A stretch of DNA of 64,000 nucleotides from Berberis thunbergii (taxonomy: Eukaryota; Streptophyta; Magnoliopsida; Ranunculales; Berberidaceae): NCBI GenBank assembly GCA_003290165.1, contig QNQO01010729.1, forward strand, positions 61,098 to 125,097, in the 5' to 3' direction. The notes beneath the pieces are model-generated. The model was given only the letters and a program-made list of their open reading frames with translations. It did no database searches and was not told the origin of the DNA. Positions 47,501 to 58,785 of this stretch are shown piece after piece (within the stretch, counting starts at the first letter, position 1; the number at the start of each line of letters is the position of its first letter). The translations under genes were made by a program, and so were the position numbers.

Positions 47501-49949
47501 TTATGACATATGGTTGTATGACATGTTGGACTCTATGGTTGTTACTGGTGTGGGAATGTTGTATGAAATGGGTTTGGATGGGAAAGTATGTCGGTTCCCG
47601 GCCAAGGATTCACCGCGTATAATAGCAAGGAGATCGAACGTGCAGGTAGTCGTAATAGCGAATGATCCTCCTTCTTTCTTGTTCCAGGGGTGGCCCTTCT
47701 CAGGAGCGTTTTATGCCAATGCGCTTCGTCTCTGAGCTTCCAATATTATATATACAATAGTTCTCTATGTGTTCTGCATGTGGTTCTTTCTCAATTGCTT
47801 GTTCTAATCTTCAACTTTACTAAAACTAAACCAACAAGCAATGGATGAGCGTACTACCTGCGAAGGCTCTTATGCTAACGAACATACGTTTTCTTGCTCC
47901 TACACCCTTTGAATCTTCAGTAGGGGCCTTTAGTCATTGCAGAACCAATATCCATATACGTAATAAAAATGAGAATGAGGGTTCGAAGGAGAATCATAGG
48001 TAAGGCAAAACACTTTCTTTAGGCTAAAAAAACGGTGGTATAGTCCGATGGGTATAAAGTTTGGACTAGAATGACTTTCGGTAGCCAAAAGGGTGGCCAT
48101 CTCTTTTTTCTTTGTGCTATTTGTGGATTTCTTATTTTCTCCTATTATATTACCGCCTTTGCTATGGAAATCCCTCCACAACGACGTCAACCCTAGACAA
48201 AGTGTGGGAGGAAGTAGAAGCCCTTGAAATGATAATACGACACACACCTCCCTCTACTACGAGCATCGTGTCCGCCTGCGGGATCTCTTAAAAGAGAAAA
48301 TGGATTCCGCACTGGACCGAGGACTTTCTTAAAAAAATAAAAAATAGATTCATATTATTAAGCTATTGGGGCAATAAAGGCCCATGAGTTCTTGAATATT
48401 TCTCAAGATATCTCCCAAGGGAAAATGAAAGCCCCTACCTCGACAGGGCTATTCATATTGCAAAAGATATCATAAATGAAGAATAAAGGAAAGGGACTTG
48501 GATTCCTATGTATTCGAGGAAGAGGAATAAAAAGATCCCTCTTTATTGTCCTTTTTTATCTCATCCGTATTCCGATCTCTTGGACAGTGGTTAGATGTGG
48601 CCCTCTAATTGAGAGTGAGAGGGGCAAGGGTAGGGTGGCCCCTTGCGCGCTTTAGGAGGAGCCCATTCCATATCATGGAATTATCTCCCAAAGCTTCACT
48701 ACTGAGAGATCTCTACATATAATAGGAAAGAATCAATCCCTAGCTTGCTTGCTCGCATTAGTTTGAGACAAGAGAGAATACCAGTTGATCACCGATAGGT
48801 GCTGTGATAGAGTTCCTCGCTCTTTTGGGCTCGCTTCGTAAACTTGCTTTAGGTTCAAGTTGAAGTTGACTTCTGATTCAGGGAAAGCGAAACGCTCAAG
48901 CTCTGAGGGTCGTAGTAAAACTACTCGTTCTCTTTCTGATAGCTAGGAAGGCGAGTTTCACCAACAATCCTCAAGTCAAGCGAGAAAGCAAGTGGATCAA
49001 AAAAGATATCTCGTGCTGGTAGCGAGAAGGAAGTAGGCAGATTGACATATTCTTTCTTTCCAGGTAGAGGGCAGATGAATAAAACCTATCACTTTCGGGG
49101 AGCTAGCCATAGGTGCCGTCAGATAACTCATTATTAGTAAAACCCACGGCAGGTGCTACTATTAGTAAAGCAAATTAGTAGAGCTCGGTACTCGGTTGAT
49201 CTAAAGAAATTACCTCTTCCGGGGAAGGGTGAAAAATCAAAATTCCAATGGTCTCATGCATGCAGAGGTCGGCTGTGATGACTGCTGTGGCTCCACATGA
49301 GTAGAGGATGGCTGAGTCATCCACATGAAGTGTCGAGTCAGGTGTTTAGCTGCAGGATCGGAGTTCCCCTCCAGCCGCCCTCGCTGCGGCAGTTGTTGTT
49401 GTCACTGCCGAGGCCACTTTGGACATTCCTTTGACTTTTTGTTTGTTTTACAATTCAAACGGACAAGGGCTGAGCTGATCAATGTGTTTACTATTGTTAG
49501 GTTCTTTTACTTCATCCCACACGAGGCTAAATCTTGCTGTGTCGCATCATCTGCTGAATTGTTGAACTAAATACCCGAAGGTTGAAATCCATGACGAATC
49601 CGGTCAATCCTATGTATGGTGGAAATTCCCAAGGAATCTAACGAGGCTCAGTATCTCTCCTGCAAATCTTTGTCTCCACGTGGAATATGTTGTGGATAGG
49701 AAAAGGGACGGGGGAGTGCGCTAGTCAATCAATGAGCAGTATGGTATGATTTGCTCGGATGCAATGGGGAGGTGGGCTCCAGGGCAATTGAAACATTACC
49801 GACATCGTTTGAAAGATAAGAGAAGTCGTCAGTTGCCCTGACGGTTCGCAGCTCTCGAGTCAACAACCTAAGGGAGGTTATTACTTGACTTAGGTGTGAA
49901 GATACTGCGACAATGGCAGAGTGGGTCTCTGAGAAGAAGAGACATCGGA
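44580..49949. other. Mitochondrial-like spacer, no recognised gene
   Basis: Dispersed repeat B copy 3 lies at 47834-47867 and a G run at 47163-47173. The open plus-strand frames 47221-47478 and 47475-47735 overlap and might be a decayed gene, but I recognise no domain. Other ORFs are short and composition-driven. Confidence 0.45.
47834..47867 (+). repeat. Short dispersed repeat B, copy 3
   Basis: ACAAGCAATGGATGAGCGTA then CTACCTGCGAAGGC, related to 16114-16147. Confidence 0.7.
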
Positions 49950-50059
49950 TCTTGATATTTTGCTAAGGTAGAATTGAGTGAATTCTTCGAGAATCTCATT
50001 CGGCACTTTTGATAAAGTAGACGATGCTTGCTTTCTTATCAAAAACCTCAGGTGGAATA

Positions 50060-50960
50060 GTTGGCTTTTCTACAGCTGCGTATGCGGGCTTAAGTCACTT
50101 TGCCTTTTCCGGGAAGATCATCTTGTTTGCAAGTTCCCAACATCGATCCACGGTATGATTTGGCTTCCCACAATGAGAGCAAATGGGCCAGTTTAAGCCC
50201 CCATTCCTTCCTCTTTCCACTCTGAGTTGTATAATTGGTAAAGGATCAATGGCCTTTAGCCAATAGGGCTGAGGCTTAAATGAGAGCATGGGGTTATTCA
50301 TCGCAAGCTGTCTTGCTTCCTCATTGAGTAGAACTGGAAGGACGTTGTCTCTTCTGCTCAAGTGCTCATTTGTAAGGATCTGGACTTTGATCAGCTCGTA
50401 TTCCGGCAATCTATCATGCCAGCCAAGGTTTGTCTTGTTCCATTTGAGTGGCAAGCGTGTCATGTGCGCCACATGTGCATAGTGGAAGTGGTTGGTATGA
50501 TTCAAGCTCGGCCCAATACGACATCTGTGAATTTAGAAGGCATTTATGCTCAAGTCTCCCTGTCTGGCTGAGGATATCTACTGCTTGATTTGATAGATCC
50601 TAGAAGCAAAGCCGCGGGAATACAATCGATTGACATGTTCCCAAATGAAACGTGCAGACTTCATCCAAAATAGGCTGGCGTTAACGTAAGACTCCATGGA
50701 ATTTCACAGCCAAGAGCTAACAAGATCGTTGTTAGCTTTCCAATCACCTTTCATCAGTGTTTGAGCGCGTTCCAAAATTGACCCTCTCTGAAAGTGCCGT
50801 TTTCTTCTTTCCTCCCAGGAACAACTGAATTGCCTGAGACCATTGCAAAAAATGGTTTCCATTTAGTTGCGATGAGGAAGAATTTGCAGGCCTAGGTTGT
50901 CGGCGGGAAACCGAACACTGAATTTGCGGTGATTAGAGAGGGATTTCGAGTGAAACATGA
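50060..50960 (-). pseudogene. Ty1/copia gag with zinc knuckle, broken
   Basis: Reading the minus strand, broken frames give a copia gag: SQLNGNHFLQWSQAIQLFLG near the N-terminus, then DWKANNDLVSSWL, SARFIWEHVNRLYS and, in the open frame 50095-50505, the C-terminal half ending in CSHCGKPNHTVDRC, a complete CX2CX4HX4C knuckle. Gag coats the retrotransposon RNA in cytoplasmic particles. Frame changes and stops near 50570, 50690 and 50830 inactivate it. Nothing of protease, integrase or reverse transcriptase follows, so the element is cut off at about 50000. Confidence 0.82.
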
Positions 50961-51663
50961 TGTTTGTGAAGTACCCTCTGCTGCCATGAGATGTAATGGA
51001 GCAAAACACTAGAACTACCAAGAACGAACAGAAAAAAAACCGCTTCGTATGTATGCTGTTCATAGAACAAACAACAGGTGTGCATGCGAACAAACAAGAC
51101 AAAAAAGGAGTAGAAAGAACAAAGGAAGACACAGCACCAAGAGCAAGCAAAGAAGAGGAAAGCAAAAGAGGGTGCTGTTAACGAGCGGAAAGCAGTCAAA
51201 ACGTGATTGTTTGCTGCTGTTAATGAGAGGAAAACCTTCAAAACGTGACTGTTAGGTGCTGCTAATCGAGAAGAAGTCAATATAACAGCAAGTGTATACG
51301 CTGTAACCCATAGAATAACTGGGCAAAGTTAGGATTTGCAAGCAGAAACAAAAGGAAAAGAGTTCCGTGTGGTGAGAGGGAAAAATCACGCAGGACTGCT
51401 GATAACAAGAAAAAAAACGCTGCTGTAAAAACGTCCCGCCAATCATTCTGTTTTTGAGATTCAAAACACTGACTTAATGTAAAATAGAGAGCCGGAGGCA
51501 AAAAACGACCCGTAAAGAGGAGGAAGAAAAGCGATGTTTAGGGCAAAAAGAAAACAGTAATGTAAGAGGAGAAAGAAAAACTGCAAGGCGGATCTTACGT
51601 GTAATGCATATGCTCCACGATCCACACGCCAGTGCTAGGGTTTCTCAGAGCTAAGGATCTATT
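50961..51663 (-). other. Leader between primer-binding site and gag of the copia element
   Basis: A/G-rich on the plus strand with short meaningless frames; it occupies the position of the untranslated leader of the minus-strand copia element. Confidence 0.55.
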
Positions 51664-51675
51664 GCTCTGATACCA
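51664..51675 (-). other. Primer-binding site for initiator tRNA-Met
   Basis: On the minus strand TGGTATCAGAGC, the 12-base complement of the 3' end of plant initiator tRNA-Met used by copia elements, directly follows the LTR end ...TTTACA. Confidence 0.85.
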
Positions 51676-51770
51676 TGTAAAAAACTTGGAATGGAATCTT
51701 TCTTCATGGAAAGTTTTTTATAAGAGCACGCCTGCTTTTATTCACAGCTTATTAGTTGAGGCACTGCGTG
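51676..51770 (-). mobile_element. Partial copia LTR next to the primer-binding site
   Basis: The LTR edge at 51676 reads TG on the plus strand (CA on the minus). A TATAAAAAA word on the minus strand at about 51718-51726 could be the promoter TATA box. I found neither the outer LTR boundary nor a second LTR, so the right limit is a guess. Confidence 0.55.
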
Positions 51771-52750
51771 CTATCATCAGGCCGGAATCCCTTTCGTATT
51801 AGCTCTAGTAGGCGGTTTCCTACGCGATTCGTACTACGGAAGGCTGTTGAGACGGATACTTGCTTGGTTCGATACTGATAGGCCCCCTCGACTCGAGTCG
51901 TATGGTAGGGGCGGTAGGCACCCACTCTTCCTCCCGATTGGCTTTCCTTTCTTTTGCTCTTTCTTGTTAGCCCTTCCCTGATAGTGGTTTACAAGCTCTC
52001 TCTTGCTGGTTGTGCCCTGTTGGCTTACGGTATGAAAGTAGTTGAGGTCTTCTTTGCGGCGATCCCTCCCTAAGGTAAGTGGTGCCTCTCTTTAGTGTGG
52101 TTCCTCGAAGTCTCTTTCGTGGTTGGCTTTCGATGGGAAGATCGTCCGTTTTTCTATCTGCTTTTGTCCTTGTTGCCTTTATCCTCCCTAATTTATGTGA
52201 CTTTCTGTCCGTGCTCTTTTCTTGAGTGAGTCTTGCTTGCTCGAAGCCTATTGAGTTTAGTGCTTTTTAGGAGCTAGTTTCTTGAGTGAGTTCTGCGCGA
52301 GTGGGTTGTACTGCAGGATTGTAGTGAAGCGTACCTAGGACCTCCTTCCTTCCCTGCCCTTCTGTTCTTTGTTCTTATTGAATTATGCTTCTTCCGTTGT
52401 TAGCCGTTTTCTATATGGTAGGCACCTCTGCTTTGAAGTTGGTGAGTACCGCCGAGTTGAGTTGTCTGACCGTTGTGCTAAGGGTGCTTTAGCGTGATGG
52501 TTCTAATCCCAGCCTGCCGCTTGTAGTGCTGCTTAGCCGAAGTGGGAGTTAGGCGAGTAAGCGAAGGTCTTCCTAATTTCAGGAAATACCGAGTGAGCGT
52601 GGTGCATCTCTGTCTAAGGGCGTTTAGTAATCGTAGTGAGTCTTTCTTCCTTGCTAGAAGCCGAACGTCAGGCTTACGTGAGCGAAGCGAAAGGTGCTCT
52701 TTCAAACCAATGATTGTGAGTCCGCTTTGATACCCTAAGCCAGGAGCTAT
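51771..52750. other. Mitochondrial-like spacer, no recognised gene
   Basis: Only short ORFs (for example 52478-52756 minus); no homology recognised. It forms the left flank of the CACTA insertion. Confidence 0.45.
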
Positions 52751-52753
52751 AAG
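52751..52753 (+). repeat. Left 3-bp target duplication of the CACTA element
   Basis: AAG, identical to 58783-58785. Confidence 0.75.
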
Positions 52754-52769
52754 CACTACTACAAATATA

Positions 52770-52995
52770 GGCTTGCATAGCGCTTAAAAATAGCTTAGAT
52801 AGCGCTTTTAGCGCTATGCAAGGCGCGTACTTGAATAGCGCTTCGTTAGATAGCGCTTATTAAGCGCTATCTAAGCGTTAAATTTTTTTTTAAATAGCTT
52901 GCATAGCGCTTTTATGAGCGCATTTAATTTTGTTGATTTTTTTTTTATTTTTTTTTATTTTTTTTAATTAGCTTCTAAAGCGCTATTTACTTTCG
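52770..52995. repeat. Left subterminal AGCGCT repeats of the CACTA element
   Basis: At least seven copies of ATAGCGCTT or AAGCGCTAT, several as close inverted pairs such as ATAGCGCTTATTAAGCGCTA. Confidence 0.87.
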
Positions 52996-53399
52996 GTGTA
53001 TTTTTTTTATTAACTACCATATAATATTTTTTATATTAATATTTAATATAATAATGACAACGTTCAATCAATCAATAAGAACAAACATGATAACTAACTG
53101 TTGTCTCATTCATTCAAATATAATGTAAGCATTCATACAAATTGTTAATATTGCTATTCATGATATATACACCAGGCTTTTTTGGCCACGGAAATGAATG
53201 GACCAACAAGCTTTTCCTACAGTCCTAACTTCGTGCTGTACATTGCGGCACCCTGAATGTTTCTCAGTCTACCCGCCACTTCAAATTGTATGCTCGCATA
53301 ACTTGAAATTTGCATTCAGTGGCATTGTATATGTATAACAACACACACACACACTAAGGAGGAAATGTGTAGAGTTGTGATAACCTGATATGCAGAGGA

Positions 53400-53590
53400 G
53401 GCAAGTGCCAGGAGAAATTGTTTGGGAATTGGAGAAGAACCCATCTTGTTAGTTTGATGTATGGTGATCAGCAAGGAACCAAGTCTGGTGAAATCATTTT
53501 TCCATCTCAACATGAGTCCTGCATTTACAGCATGGACAACAGCATCAATCAAAATCTGTTTATTTTGCTGCAAATACAGAAGGATAAAGA
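53400..53590 (-). other. Unidentified exon-like segment inside the CACTA element
   Basis: On the minus strand an acceptor-like TTTGCAG precedes an open segment containing QILIDAVVHAVNAGLMLRW and KNDFTRL, followed by a GTTCC donor-like site. A second open piece SSPIPKQFLLALASSAYQ ends CAG/GTTATC. I do not recognise the protein; it may be another captured host exon. Confidence 0.35.
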
Positions 53591-54534
53591 GAGTGAGCAT
53601 CATGTTGCAAATAGACCAGAAGGCAACCTGTTCCTGTGCATGTATATGTGTACCATACTGGCACAGCCACAGCTTCTAAAATCTAAAAATAGTAAGCTAT
53701 AACAGACATCAATATGTGACTTAACATGAAACTTAGCCAATTTCTATACATGTGAAAAAAGAGCTTGCCTCACCATTTATACATGTGAAAAAAAGAGCAG
53801 AGAAACCAATACTCATCATACCAATAGATTTGTATGTAGATTTGCCTTAAATCCCAAGATTGTAACCATATACTGTAAGCAGTAAAAACATACCGACTGA
53901 CCTGTAAGGCAATAAAAACCATACCCAGCTGACTCCTAGCCCAATCCCCTGCTGAATTTCCAGCACCACCATCCACACTAACAGCAGAAAAAAAACCAAG
54001 CAACAGAGTGCTCCAGGACAGAGCACTCTGTCCAAACAGATCTGCTGTCCAGTGTTAGTGAAATCTGAAAATGATGCTAAATGCTTAGCTCAAATCCCCT
54101 CTCTCTGCTGTTTTTAAGCTATTAAAAATTCATAAACTTGACTGTTTGTTTGATTTTCTGACAGGAATATTTTCTCTAGATAACATGGCTCAGGATTCTA
54201 GCTAAAAATCAATTTTAAACTGTTCTAAGTATAAAGTTTTTGGTTTTGGCATAGTGATGTCCTGAACGCTGACAATATCTAATTAATTCTAAGACCCCAA
54301 ACTGTCTTGAGGTGTGGTCCTGCTTCCATTGGCACATGAAGCAGTCTAAAATGTAGAATCAAACCAGACCAATCAAAATATACATATAATGCACCAATTA
54401 AAGTCTGCAAGGATTTTCTTTTCATAAATGAAAAGCGGAAGGAAAATGATTACTAAACCATCATTTATCCAATAGAACTTCAGAGAATCCATGAAAAGAA
54501 GCTTCTATATAATAGAGTAAAGTCGCATTTTAAC

Positions 54535-54629
54535 CTGATCAAGAACATGTCCTATATCTCTACCCTTCTCAACTGTATCACGCCTTATCCTCCTTGCCAA
54601 GCGTACGTCAGCATCTGCACTGAAAATTT
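54535..54629 (-). pseudogene. Captured uridine kinase exon (ADADVRLARRI segment)
   Basis: A 95-base exon with acceptor TTTTCAG and donor GTTAAA encodes ADADVRLARRIRRDTVEKGR then DIGHVLDQ, which matches the uridine kinase domain of plant UKL (uridine kinase / UPRT-like) proteins just after the strand FVDT. The frame is open and the reading is nearly identical to the family consensus. It is on the same strand as, and downstream of, the two other exons, so the gene order is preserved. The following exon (family words YSKFVKPAF) was not found. Confidence 0.85.
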
Positions 54630-55571
54630 TTAGCCATGAAGACCACGATAAAGAATGCCCTCAAATGCTGATACAAAAGCATATCTAGTTTAATCTACCG
54701 AAGCTACAATATGCAAAACCTCATAAAAAATTGCATAAAATCCATTAGAACATTACTACATAACAACTACATGACGAATATCAGCCGAATCCTGCATCGG
54801 TTTTAGAATACATTAAATGTAGATGTAGAAAACTCAAAAGGCTTCCAGATGATAGGTGATTCAATAAATAATAAATATATCTAGACATCTCAAAGTGGAG
54901 AAGAGATTAATGTAAGAAAATTACAAACAGAAAAACAGATTAAAAAAACAAAAGTTCAAAAATAAAAGACTCTTGCAAGCAACTATAACATGTCGAAAGT
55001 AAAAACGGCCAAAAAGAGATCAATTCGGCTACACATCCATTCAAGGGAAATGGCCCAACTCAGATCATGAATAAGACACTAAGACGAACCCCAAACATGT
55101 AAGTGGATCTTGGGTTGTTCATACACAACATATATGTGGAGCAAGTAAAGACTTGATAAATATTTAGATAAGCTGTGGTTCTACATTAATAAAGACAAAA
55201 TTGGAGTAAAATACTACAGTAGCAGGTAACAAAGGAATGCACTGGACATGTTGAAGGCACTTAAAGTGCAGTATGACTCAGTACACAATATATAATGTGT
55301 CTCTTCATGAATGTCTATGTAAAAAGAAACTTAATTTTCAAAACTAAATCCTGTGTCACGGTATTTGGGGGACCCTCCAAGGCACAGTCCAGTGTCACGT
55401 ATTGGACACTCCAAGGCACAGTCCACGCTTAGATCAATCAAACTTTTCATCTATCTTTTGAATGTTTCACTTCTCTATAAATATTATCAATGTATTATGG
55501 CAAGTTGCAGTACATAGGTAGCAATTGATCAACAAATGAAAAATATGCACAATTATAATGGGCGGGCAAGA

Positions 55572-55655
55572 ACCTGTATCAACAAATATCTTCATGTTCA
55601 TCATTCCCGCTACGCGAGGATCGTGGAAACTAGGATCCCTACCAAAAGTATCACA
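55572..55655 (-). pseudogene. Captured uridine kinase exon (FHDPRV segment), frameshifted
   Basis: The minus strand reads FHDPRV, AGMMNMKIFVDT and then CAG/GTTC, corresponding to the family segment around GILxFHDPRV and MNMKIFVDT. One base appears missing before FHD and the order of two bases differs after RV, so the frame is disturbed locally and then recovers. The exon joins logically to the ADADVRLARRI exon. Confidence 0.82.
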
Positions 55656-56130
55656 TCTGAAGATTGACCTGCCAAATTTTTTATTAAACATACTGTTTTG
55701 TGGTGATGCAAAATGATGTAATTCATCTTCTACTCCATGTACTATAGAAGGTTCCAAGGAAATATCTGTCAGTTTTCATAAGCACTTTGATGGTGAACAC
55801 CTTTACAGAGAGATTGCTAGCTGTCTGCCTGAAAACGTGTATTTTGGGTAGAATACATACAGCAGGAAAATGCCAAGTGTCAAAATAAAAAAGTGAAGTA
55901 AGAAACTTATAGAACTCAAGAGTCTTCTAAAACTAAAATGTTTTGAGAAGAACCTTCTTTCAGAAGCATTGAATGTCCATTCTTTCATTGAAAAAACAAC
56001 ACTGAAATCTGACTGGGGGCAGCCGTCGGTAATCAATATCTGATAAAGTGGATGCAAGATACTGCACAAATCTTTTCTAGAAATATAAAGTAAACCAATG
56101 TGTTATTTCCTTTAAGCAAGCAGAACATAC

Positions 56131-56249
56131 CCTCCTCTTTGGCAACACATTGTTTCTGTAACTCCTGAAATCATAGTTCGGAATATCAACTGCCTGCCCA
56201 TGCATCAACTTGTCCATACAATTTAGTAGTTGTTCAGTGTCAAAGGCAT
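56131..56249 (-). pseudogene. Captured uridine kinase exon (GQAVDIPNYDF segment)
   Basis: A 119-base exon with acceptor TTCTCAG and donor GTATGT encodes DAFDTEQLLNCMDKLMHG and QAVDIPNYDFRSYRNN then VLPKRR. This is the substrate-binding part of the uridine kinase domain, following the P-loop exon (not found). Uridine kinase phosphorylates uridine or cytidine in pyrimidine salvage. The open frame and canonical splice sites suggest relatively recent capture. Confidence 0.88.
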
Positions 56250-56882
56250 CTGAGAACAAGACCCAGAAATCTCACATTAAAAACCATATGCAATTTAAAA
56301 GCAAAACAATGAGAAAAATTACTATAACGTATTGAGTACATTTGAAAGTACAAACATTCTTTTCAAAAAACACCATGCACTGATGCAATTCATCAAATAT
56401 AAGGAAGCACATACAGAAGGGCGAAAAGTAATTTTCAGTGTCATATTTCACATTTAAACTACCATAATCAAAGCCGTCTTAAAAAACTCAAGCCAATTTC
56501 TTGACGAACAACACCTAATCAACATCCAACAAACAAGAAATCAGGAAATGAGCATTCTCATGGCTTATTTACATTGTTAACAATTTAGCTGAGAACTTGA
56601 AGATGAAGCATATAAACAAGTGAATGGACGGGCACGAGCTCTCTTTGGCTTGGGTACAAATGAAGGGCACCTCATGTTCTGATCTCAAGCAACTCATTTT
56701 CTATGGAGACACTCTTTCAGGGAGCCAAGATTGGAAGAAGTTTCATCTCATTGAACCTAAATTATCAGCTGATGAATGCTATAGAACTTCAGATAATCAT
56801 TCTAATTAAAATAATGGTTAACAAACGTTGTCTAATAAAATGAAGAATAAAAAGACATGCACAATAGAATTACAGCTTACCT

Positions 56883-56995
56883 CCAATACCAATTAAATCT
56901 GAAGCATTATAATCTTCTTGGATTATAAATGAATTTTTCTTGGTAGGGGACACAATTTTTCTTGGGTCATTTCCATATTTTGGCCTTTAAGAGAT
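56883..56995 (-). other. Unidentified exon-like segment inside the CACTA element
   Basis: On the minus strand an open segment contains PKYGNDPRKIVSPTKKNSF and IIQEDYNASDLIGIGG and ends at a GTAAGC donor. I do not recognise it. It lies upstream of the uridine kinase exons and could be part of the same captured gene, of a second one, or of the element's own TNPA-like gene. Confidence 0.35.
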
Positions 56996-58169
56996 AGTTA
57001 TACCCAGCAGCTAGTTGATATGTTCAAGAAAATATAACTATAAATTACAGGCATAATATATGAAAACCTTAGAAAATTGGAAGACATATATAGATCACTG
57101 AAACTGTTATAATTTATACAAAACAACAATTAGAAATAACTTCACAAGTAAAACAGTCCATTAGCAAATGAACCTTAAACAGTAAAAACACATCGTTATA
57201 CATTGAATACGAAAAACAAAAATGAAACATTCAGTGCAGGACTTAAATAAAAATACAATAAAATTTCTCAAATATCGAAATCATTATTAGCGACATTTAT
57301 AGAGCATACTCTGCTTCAAGATAGATTTTTTTTCCAGTATTTCTCCCAGCAATGTGACCCTTTGTTTATCTGTTCAAGGAAGATCCCAATGAGAACTGAA
57401 CCTACACATAAATGAGTGACCAAGGGCACTTACAATTTGCTAACAACTTTTCTGACAACCAACATGTATCAGACACATGACATATTATCTATATATCAAA
57501 CAAAGATGATGATGATTTACATAACAAAGTATTGGTATATGCTTGTCTAACAGTATGTAACAGTATGTTAATCAAATAGGAACTCTTGTTACACACTAAA
57601 ATCTATGGAACTCTTTCATAAATTAACAGTATTTAAATCAAATAGGAATTCAAAGCAAATGTATGTCATCAAGCTATCCCCTGCATCTTCTTGTACTCTG
57701 TTTTTTTGTTGAAATTATGGGATTCAAGCAAATGTTGTCATCAAGCATCCACTGCTTCAGAAACAAAATTAGTAACACATACTTTTATGTTGTATCCATT
57801 TGAATAGATGAAATTTGCGAAAACAGAACAACAGTGTATGTATCAAAGTACGCAACAGCCCTCAAATTACTTTCCCACACACGACAATCTTACAAATCCA
57901 AGTGTAAGTTCTTAGCAAATTTATAAGCTGGAGTTCAAAAAAAACAATCTTACGAATCTGATGAACATACCCAAAGATTAATAAGCTGGGTGTATTACAA
58001 TTTTAGGCGAGCAAGACATCTCTCTCTAACGGTTCAGATTTAGAATTAGCTCACACGATACATAACCTTGCAATTCTGTCACTTGAGAATATTTTAGAAG
58101 CTCCAAAACAACCAAGAAATTCAACTGGAACTTAATAATCATTTGAACAGACGAAAATCAGTAAACAGT

Positions 58170-58440
58170 GAGTGAGAGTCGAGCGAGAGAGACGAACCTG
58201 GTCCTTTCCCTGCGACTCCTCGGTTCCTCGCCTCCTCGCCTCCTCTGGTTCCTCGCCTGAGTCGCCTCCTTCCTCGGTTCCTCGCCTGAGTCGCCTCTTC
58301 CTCGGCTCCTCGCTCCTCTCTCGATCTGGTTCCTCGCCTCTGTCTGTTCCGTCCCTCCTCTCTCTGTGTTTGAAAAAATGGCAAAAGCAAAACCAAAATA
58401 CATGAGGGCGAGATTTAGGTTTTTATTAGGGCTTTTGATA
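58170..58440 (-). other. GC-rich 5'-exon-like segment of the CACTA interior
   Basis: Minus-strand GAGGCGAGGAACC-type repeats encode only Arg/Glu-rich low-complexity frames. The position, just inside the right subterminal repeats, fits a 5' UTR or first exon of the transcript that carries the captured exons. This is inference. Confidence 0.35.
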
Positions 58441-58494
58441 TAAACCGTCCGATCATATCAAGATCTTAAAAAGCGAGATTTAATTTGATATTTG

Positions 58495-58765
58495 AAGCGC
58501 TATACAAGAGGAAAGTAGCATAGCGCTTTTAAAGCGCTATGCAAGCACTTTAAAACGCTATGGTAGTTTTGGTAACGTTTTTTCACATAGCGTTTTTTAA
58601 AGCGCTATCTAAGACATAATTAAGATAGCGCTTAACTGAAAAAAAATTTTAAAGCGCTATTGTAGCGTTTTTTTTATTTTTATTTTTTTAAAGACAAATA
58701 AGCGCTATCCTAGCGCCCACTTGGATAGCTCTTTAAAAAAGCGCTATCTAAGTGGCGTTACCTAA
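58495..58765. repeat. Right subterminal AGCGCT repeats of the CACTA element
   Basis: At least eight copies of AAGCGCTAT or ATAGCGCTT, including the inverted pair ATAGCGCTTTTAAAGCGCTA. Confidence 0.87.
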
Positions 58766-58782
58766 GCTAATATTTTATAGTG

Positions 58783-58785
58783 AAG
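58783..58785 (+). repeat. Right 3-bp target duplication of the CACTA element
   Basis: AAG, identical to 52751-52753. Confidence 0.75.

Larger units (their letters stand above)
52754..58782. mobile_element. CACTA (En/Spm-type) transposon, 6029 bp, carrying host gene exons
   Basis: The left end reads CACTACTACAAATATAGG; the right end, reverse-complemented, reads CACTATAAAATATTAG. The trinucleotide AAG flanks both ends (52751-52753 and 58783-58785), the 3-bp duplication of CACTA elements. Within about 250 bases of each end many TAGCGCTT or AAGCGCTA words occur, the subterminal repeats to which a TNPA-like protein would bind. No transposase of the TNPD/Transposase_21 kind was recognised in the interior. 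Instead it holds exon-like pieces on the minus strand, three of which match uridine kinase, and a GC-rich segment at 58180-58350. It therefore looks like a non-autonomous, gene-capturing CACTA element. Confidence 0.87.

Noticed and set aside
58139..58405. Arg/Glu-rich frames on both strands
   Set aside because: Low-complexity GAGGCGAGG-type repeat; all frames are open because of composition, so no protein is claimed.
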